DNA of 64,000 nt from Paramoeba atlantica. Lineage: Eukaryota; Discosea. Where the stretch lies: contig CDRNVI010000014.1 of assembly GCA_977017575.1 (NCBI GenBank), positions 434,001-498,000 on the forward strand, in the 5' to 3' direction. Position 1 is the stretch's first letter, and each line of letters opens with the position of its first letter. The translations under genes and the position numbers were made by a program. Below the pieces are notes generated by a model, which made no database searches, was not told where the DNA came from, and saw only the letters and a list, made by a program, of their open reading frames with translations. Below are positions 59,830 through 64,000 of the stretch, one piece after another.

Positions 59830-61530
59830 CTAGGGTTTTCCTTCAATATGACTGTCTAGCTTACCAATATGATGATGCTGATTATCGCTGTATTTGTCGA
59901 TGTTGCCTTTATATTTCTCAACCTTCTCTCTCTCAATCTCCTTCCCGCGACTGACAGCATCCGCCGGGTTCTCATCCGTGGATATGTACGCTGCCTTGAC
60001 ACAAATACCTTTGTCCTCTGTCAGTCGCAGGACTTCGCGCAATTCCATTGAAACCCCCTCTGACTTGGAGATCCTCCTGTTCAGTGCAGCCTGACAGGAG
60101 GTGTTGTCAACAAAAACATCCAAGCAGGTTCCACGGGGGCAATGCGCGGAAAACTTCTCGAGGGCTAAGCGGACTGCTGCAGCTTCCGCACGGTTCACCT
60201 CATACGAGGATGACTCAGGCCACGCCTCACCCGTAATCAAAACCTCTCCGCTGTCTAAATACATAATCGCTCCCCATCCTTTCACCGAGGCATCGGTGTA
60301 GAGACGATGCTTGTGTGGAACAACATCGGGATGGGGAGGTGGAGACCGTGGAACATTCTCCAGCAACTCGTTTCTCCATTCTGCTAGCATGGAGCGAGTG
60401 ACGACAGGGAGTGCGACCGGACGGTCACATAACTTCGGGCAACGGTTCAACAAGTTGATACGCCGTTGCGCCACCTTCAAAGCGAAATAAAACCGCGGCA
60501 TATTGAGTCGGAGAACTGCGGAGCCATAAATGAGGCGCCCCACCACCGCCTCTAGGTCAACAAAGGAAATGTTGAAGAAAGAGTCGGCTCGCAGTTTCCT
60601 GATCACTCGCGGTCCCAGGCAGACCGTATGCGCGTTATGGTCGAACGCCACCCCATTGAACACGTACTGTGCTACAGGGGGCTGACCCCGATCTTTGAAA
60701 AGACCGTTCGCCTTGTCGCAACGCTCGTCAATGAACTGAGCGTACGTGGTGGCCTCGGAGTGGGTTCCTGCAAACCGAACTCCGTCAACATAAACGTCGA
60801 TAGCGCCTCGGTGAAACGAGTAGCGCTGAGAACAAATCGACGCCTCGCCAGCAATCGCGGCGGTAACCGTGTGCATAACCTCCGGTGCACACCTATGGCC
60901 CATCGGGAGGACGTTCATCTCAAACACGTCTCCACTGTTCGTTCTAAGGCGGAATTTGGGCCGCGCCCTCTTTGGGATACCAATCTGGTAAAATCCACAC
61001 GTGAAGTCCCGCTTCACAGCCATCGGCTCGTGCGCCTTATGAAGATACTTGGAGGGATGATATAATGGGACCTTTGGTTCATATGATTTTAATCTATCGT
61101 TATCGTCCCTTGTCCATGAAATAAATCTTCTGCGCTGATTGCCCTCATCATCGGTCTCCACAACCGTGAAGGGAATCATGAACTGCATCGATGGGCGCTT
61201 TCTCAACTCCTGCGCCGGGACCTTAGAGATTATGCCTGCGTCCTCCAACAATCGGACGTCCGCCTCAGGCAATGAACCTTTCACACTAGGTTCGGGGTAC
61301 GGGGCTTTAGGTACCCATAATAATTCATCCACTACCTTGCGAAAACGAGTGGCAGCTGACATACTCATCCACTCCTTAACCTGATCCAAATGGATAACAG
61401 GTATCGACTTCTTAACGTGCAAAGGTAGGTGAGCGTCGTGTGCCTTGGCTAGCCGTGAAGAGCGGCGTGCACAAACAACGGAGTGCCTGCGAAGGTAAGG
61501 CACTTCCTCGAAGCACTTTGCCACGTGCTC
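59830..61530 (-). CDS. C2 reverse transcriptase-RNase H
   Basis: This intact homologue of the C1 ORF keeps the complete RNase H: TDASVKGWGA (D), NRAEAAAV (E), VDNTS (D) and STDENPADAVSRG (last D), plus a ~35 residue charged tail to the stop at 59830. The RT box is again VYVDGVRFAG. The frame stays open over the YR gene to 62208, so the start is uncertain; I place it near the YR stop. Confidence 0.85.
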   Translation of the reverse strand, partial: EHVAKCFEEVPYLRRHSVVCARRSSRLAKAHDAHLPLHVKKSIPVIHLDQVKEWMSMSAATRFRKVVDELLWVPKAPYPEPSVKGSLPEADVRLLEDAGIISKVPAQELRKRPSMQFMIPFTVVETDDEGNQRRRFISWTRDDNDRLKSYEPKVPLYHPSKYLHKAHEPMAVKRDFTCGFYQIGIPKRARPKFRLRTNSGDVFEMNVLPMGHRCAPEVMHTVTAAIAGEASICSQRYSFHRGAIDVYVDGVRFAGTHSEATTYAQFIDERCDKANGLFKDRGQPPVAQYVFNGVAFDHNAHTVCLGPRVIRKLRADSFFNISFVDLEAVVGRLIYGSAVLRLNMPRFYFALKVAQRRINLLNRCPKLCDRPVALPVVTRSMLAEWRNELLENVPRSPPPHPDVVPHKHRLYTDASVKGWGAIMYLDSGEVLITGEAWPESSSYEVNRAEAAAVRLALEKFSAHCPRGTCLDVFVDNTSCQAALNRRISKSEGVSMELREVLRLTEDKGICVKAAYISTDENPADAVSRGKEIEREKVEKYKGNIDKYSDNQHHHIGKLDSHIEGKP

Positions 61531-61535
61531 CGAGG

Positions 61536-62186
61536 TTACAGCACTGGGAGACGTGCTGAGACTCTCTGCGTCCCGAGAGCCCTTGCCGTTGTAATACTGC
61601 TTGCGTTGTAGCGCAACAGTGATTCGACGTTGAGGTGTTTCGTGAGGTTCTGGACGTCCTCCATCCTGAGATTCCCGAGGGAGATCTCGTGGAATAGGTA
61701 AGTAATCGCACCTCTTTTTATGGAATGTGTTCCATACCCGGGGCCGAGAAGTTGATTCATCCTGTGGTCCATCTCCCGGACCGTCGTGTAACACAGGCGT
61801 TGGCCTGGTCTCAAACTTCCCACAAACTGAGCCAGTTCGGGTGTTCCGGGGCCAGTCACTATCGCGTAGAGGTACGGCCGGTAAGGATTCAGACGGGTCG
61901 TCTTTGTCCCCCTGCCCCAATAAATGATTACCTCGTGACTGGCCACACTCACGAACTGCTCCCGCCTCAGGTCGGCGGTCTCGGTCCATCTCGCAGCGGC
62001 TTTCCAACACAGGAGGCAACACATGCTCTCCTTTACGTTGAGATGACGTCTCAGCTTCTTTAGAAGAAGTGGCGTGATTGGAAGCATCTGCCGCGTGGGT
62101 TCTAGCCCCCCCTGCGCTTGCAGGGCCTTTACGTAGAGACTCAATGGGGTACCTTCGATTCCCATGAGCTCGAATAGAGTCCTCAA
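61536..62186 (-). pseudogene. C2 tyrosine recombinase, 3' part
   Basis: This is the catalytic half of the C2 YR, from TLFELMGIEG to the stop at 61536. It includes AARWTETADLR, GTHSIKRGAITYL and HLNVESLLRYN. B7 separates it from its N-terminal part. The HxxK feature is the same as in C1. Confidence 0.85.
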
Positions 62187-62902
62187 AATTATGCGCGGAA
62201 GATCTCAATTTAAGTCTTCCTCACGCCAATTGCTCGGTCCTTTTTCTTTCCGTATTGAAATAAACTGTATCTCAAAAGGTCTTAACAAAAACAAAGGTCT
62301 TAACAAAAGCCCGTGGAGCGCATATATTATATACGCGCCGATTACTATCAAATGTTCACATTCTAATAAACTAATATCCCTTTCTTTTCTTAAGAAGTAT
62401 TTGAGATGACAAGCTTAAAAACTTGTCTCAGTGTATTGGTCGTGAGCTAGAAACTGGCGGAGTTGAGCGTGGAGGATACTTCCTGCCTGTTCCTGGTGGA
62501 GTAGCGTAAATGTTTCCATTACGCTGTGTCTCTCTAGCCCGCAACGGTCCGCAATAGCCCACAGGAGATTCCGAGTGGCGTTGTGCATGGAACCGCAGGA
62601 CAGAACAGGGATACATTCAAAGCATTCCTTGTTTATCATGCCACTGTCAACATAGCGTACTCGCTTGCGCTTTATCGCTTCGTTCATGAGGAATGTCGTA
62701 TTGTGTTTGATATTCGAGGGAGCCAGTTCGTGAACTACTGTGAGGTCGTAGTATTTCTCTCCTGAAGCCCATTGAATTGCGAGGTCGGGGCCCGTGCGAC
62801 GCAGAGTACTTCCAACACATGTCCTGGTATGTTCCGTTTTGTTTTCAGGGTGGATCGTGGCTGCGCACGCAGAGCACTCATAGTAACTGAACTGACGAGG
62901 TT
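62187..62902 (-). pseudogene. LINE B7: RLE C-terminal fragment inserted in C2
   Basis: The minus-strand frame EPRQFSYYECSACAATIHPENKTEHTRTC...LRRTGPDLAIQW...YYDLTVVHELAPS...LLHQEQAGSILHAQLRQFLAHD stops at 62415. A 3' region with 18 bp repeats (62277-62311) follows. Both flanks carry CCTCAA (62182-62187 and 62908-62913), a probable 6 bp target-site duplication; exact ends shift by the repeat length. There is no poly(A). Confidence 0.78.
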
Positions 62903-62907
62903 CACCT

Positions 62908-63435
62908 CAATGCCCCTGCGTACCCCATGCGCGTTGAGGTAGCGAGAGGCAGAGTCTCGAGGAAGAGCACCGCGTTTGCAGGATTCGCGGTGATTCCCTT
63001 CGCCTGGCAGTACTCGCGCAGGCGGAACCATAATCGCTCCCTTGTGGCCCACGTGGCCGTCGCCCACATGGGCTGGAGCGCCTCGCTCATCTGAGTGGCG
63101 CGGGGATCTTCGGGGTGCATCTGGAGAATGGCCCCCAGTAATTCTTGGCGGCGCTTCCCGGGCGGCCGTAGAGTGGCGGCGGCGGTTGCGGCGGCGGCGG
63201 TTGCGGCGGCAGCGGTTGCGGCGGGAACGGAGAGCCGGGGTAGAGGGCGAGCCGGGAGGGAGAGACTGCGACGACGGAGACGTATCGGGGAGAACTGACG
63301 CGGAGGAGGAGTATTGCCACGCATGCGTGGCCGTCTTTCTCGTCGGCGGAGGAGCGGGGAGGGAATGGGGGTAGTAAATTCCACCCGTCGTCGCCTGGGA
63401 CGACGGGCACGAGCAATAATTGGGGTGGGGAGCAT
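62908..63435 (-). pseudogene. C2 tyrosine recombinase, 5' part
   Basis: It starts at AUG 63435 with LPTPIIARARRPRRRR, then Arg/Pro-rich and Ala-rich linkers and the N-terminal core (EALQPMWATATWATRERLWFRLREYCQAKGI...TRMGYAGALR), where B7 interrupts it. Confidence 0.85.
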
Positions 63436-63438
63436 TTC

Positions 63439-64000
63439 CTAGTGGAAAGCCCGCGATGCGCCGTAACGGTTGGCGCCGCCCACCACCCCGCCTCGAAAAT
63501 CCTGTTGCGGGGCGCGTGTGGTACGGAACTGCCCCCCCTGTTGTTGAGATGTTTGCGGGCAATTCGATCGGAGGTGGCCTGGCTGATGACAGGCAAAACA
63601 AAACGGTCCCTGGCTGCGTCGTCGAGGGGCACGCTGCGCAGTCCGGCCCCTCAGTTGCTCGTCGACCACAAGCTGACCGTAGCGGTCCTGAGGGTCGTCG
63701 TCACGGTGCAACCGCTGTTGCACACGTTCGACTGCAACACCCGCCGCAGCCCAATAATGGTTGCGAAGCTCTTCGATGATGAGAAGGGCTACGGCGAGGT
63801 TGTGCTTCTCTAGCCAACCCTCTGTGTTGCGCGCAGCGTAAACCCATTCAGTCAACATTTTGAACAGGCGCTCGCGCTGCGGCGGAGGGTTGAAGCGTAC
63901 CCCAAGCTGCGGAGCTTCGCGCAGCTCACGGATGAGTTCACGTGGCTTGAACAAATCATCCGTGTCGATCCACGGTTGCCAAGTAACCGGATCGTAGGGG
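63439..64000 (-). CDS. C2 gag-like protein (partial, runs off right edge)
   Basis: The C-terminal ~187 residues are visible: PRELIRELREAPQLGVRF, KMLTEWVYAA, and the zinc knuckle CFACHQPGHLRSNC, ending ASRAFH just before the YR start codon. It is almost identical to C1 gag in this region. The N-terminus lies beyond the window. Confidence 0.85.
   Translation of the reverse strand, partial: PYDPVTWQPWIDTDDLFKPRELIRELREAPQLGVRFNPPPQRERLFKMLTEWVYAARNTEGWLEKHNLAVALLIIEELRNHYWAAAGVAVERVQQRLHRDDDPQDRYGQLVVDEQLRGRTAQRAPRRRSQGPFCFACHQPGHLRSNCPQTSQQQGGQFRTTRAPQQDFRGGVVGGANRYGASRAFH

Larger units (their letters stand above)
58214..64000 (-). mobile_element. YR retrotransposon C2 (right end outside window)
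   Basis: This second copy of the C family has the order B (58214-58435), A (58460-58638), B (58639-58860), 3' UTR, RT-RNase H, YR and gag to the window edge; the outer A repeat lies beyond 64000. The ORFs are highly similar to C1, while A and B repeats differ strongly in sequence from C1 but keep termini (GAAATCC..., ...ACTATTA) and hairpins. It is interrupted by U3 (59053-59497) and by LINE fragment B7 (62187-62902). Confidence 0.88.

Overview
This window looks like nuclear DNA of a euglenozoan protist, diplonemid- or kinetoplastid-like. The reason is a recurring ~37-39 nt sequence whose sense strand ends CAGTTTCTGTACCTTGTTG. It shares the CAGTTTCTGTAC core of diplonemid and kinetoplastid spliced-leader (SL) RNAs and sits at the 5' ends of retroelements. 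The lineage call rests on that memory-based match. I see no convincing host gene, intron, tRNA or rRNA; essentially all recognisable sequence is retroelement, most of it read leftwards (minus strand).

Element families (labels are mine). A: R2/CRE-like LINEs, one ~1,270-1,290 aa ORF with two N-terminal zinc fingers, RT (YLDD) and a C-terminal restriction-like endonuclease (RLE). B: LINEs with one ~1,375 aa ORF, Pro-rich basic N-terminus, RT (YIDD) and CCHC-RLE. G: a B-related RLE LINE (YQDD), present as a nearly identical ~2.14 kb tandem array. D and F: LINEs of APE-endonuclease/RNase H type. C: tyrosine-recombinase (YR) retrotransposons (gag, YR, RT-RNase H) with Ngaro/PAT/TATE-like split direct repeats. 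U1-U3: ~445-510 bp non-autonomous units with C-like ends.

Layout. 1-4421: intact A1. 4425-9830: B1, broken by U1. 9831-10149 and 16264-17898: APE LINE D1, split by the 6.1 kb YR element C1 (10150-16263). 18005-19608: LINE and RNase H fragments and 3' tails. 19609-21410 plus 26323-26490: LINE F1, split by the intact B2 (22161-26322) with U2 in its 3' UTR. 26495-31121: plus-strand B3 and B4. 31122-31527: a structured noncoding segment. 31528-35762: intact A2. 35769-44950: G array and a D/G chimera. 45000-49070: nested poly(A) tails, SL pieces and a perfect hairpin. 49070-50520: noncoding DNA and satellites. 50530-55020: fragments of B and A. 55021-57645: D and F debris. 58214-64000: second YR element C2, split by LINE fragment B7 and by U3, running off the right edge.

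How it fits together. Several LINEs carry a genomic SL immediately before their ORF, and upstream of that SL lies the poly(A) of the previous element in the same orientation. The simplest reading is that RLE LINEs retrotranspose as trans-spliced, polyadenylated mRNAs and integrate preferentially into poly(A) tracts, building head-to-tail stacks. A multi-helix RNA domain in the 3' UTR of A LINEs is also present, with compensatory changes, in the 3' UTR of the unrelated YR elements. The shared RNA domain, the SL-capped stacks and the small YR-type units are the most novel content.
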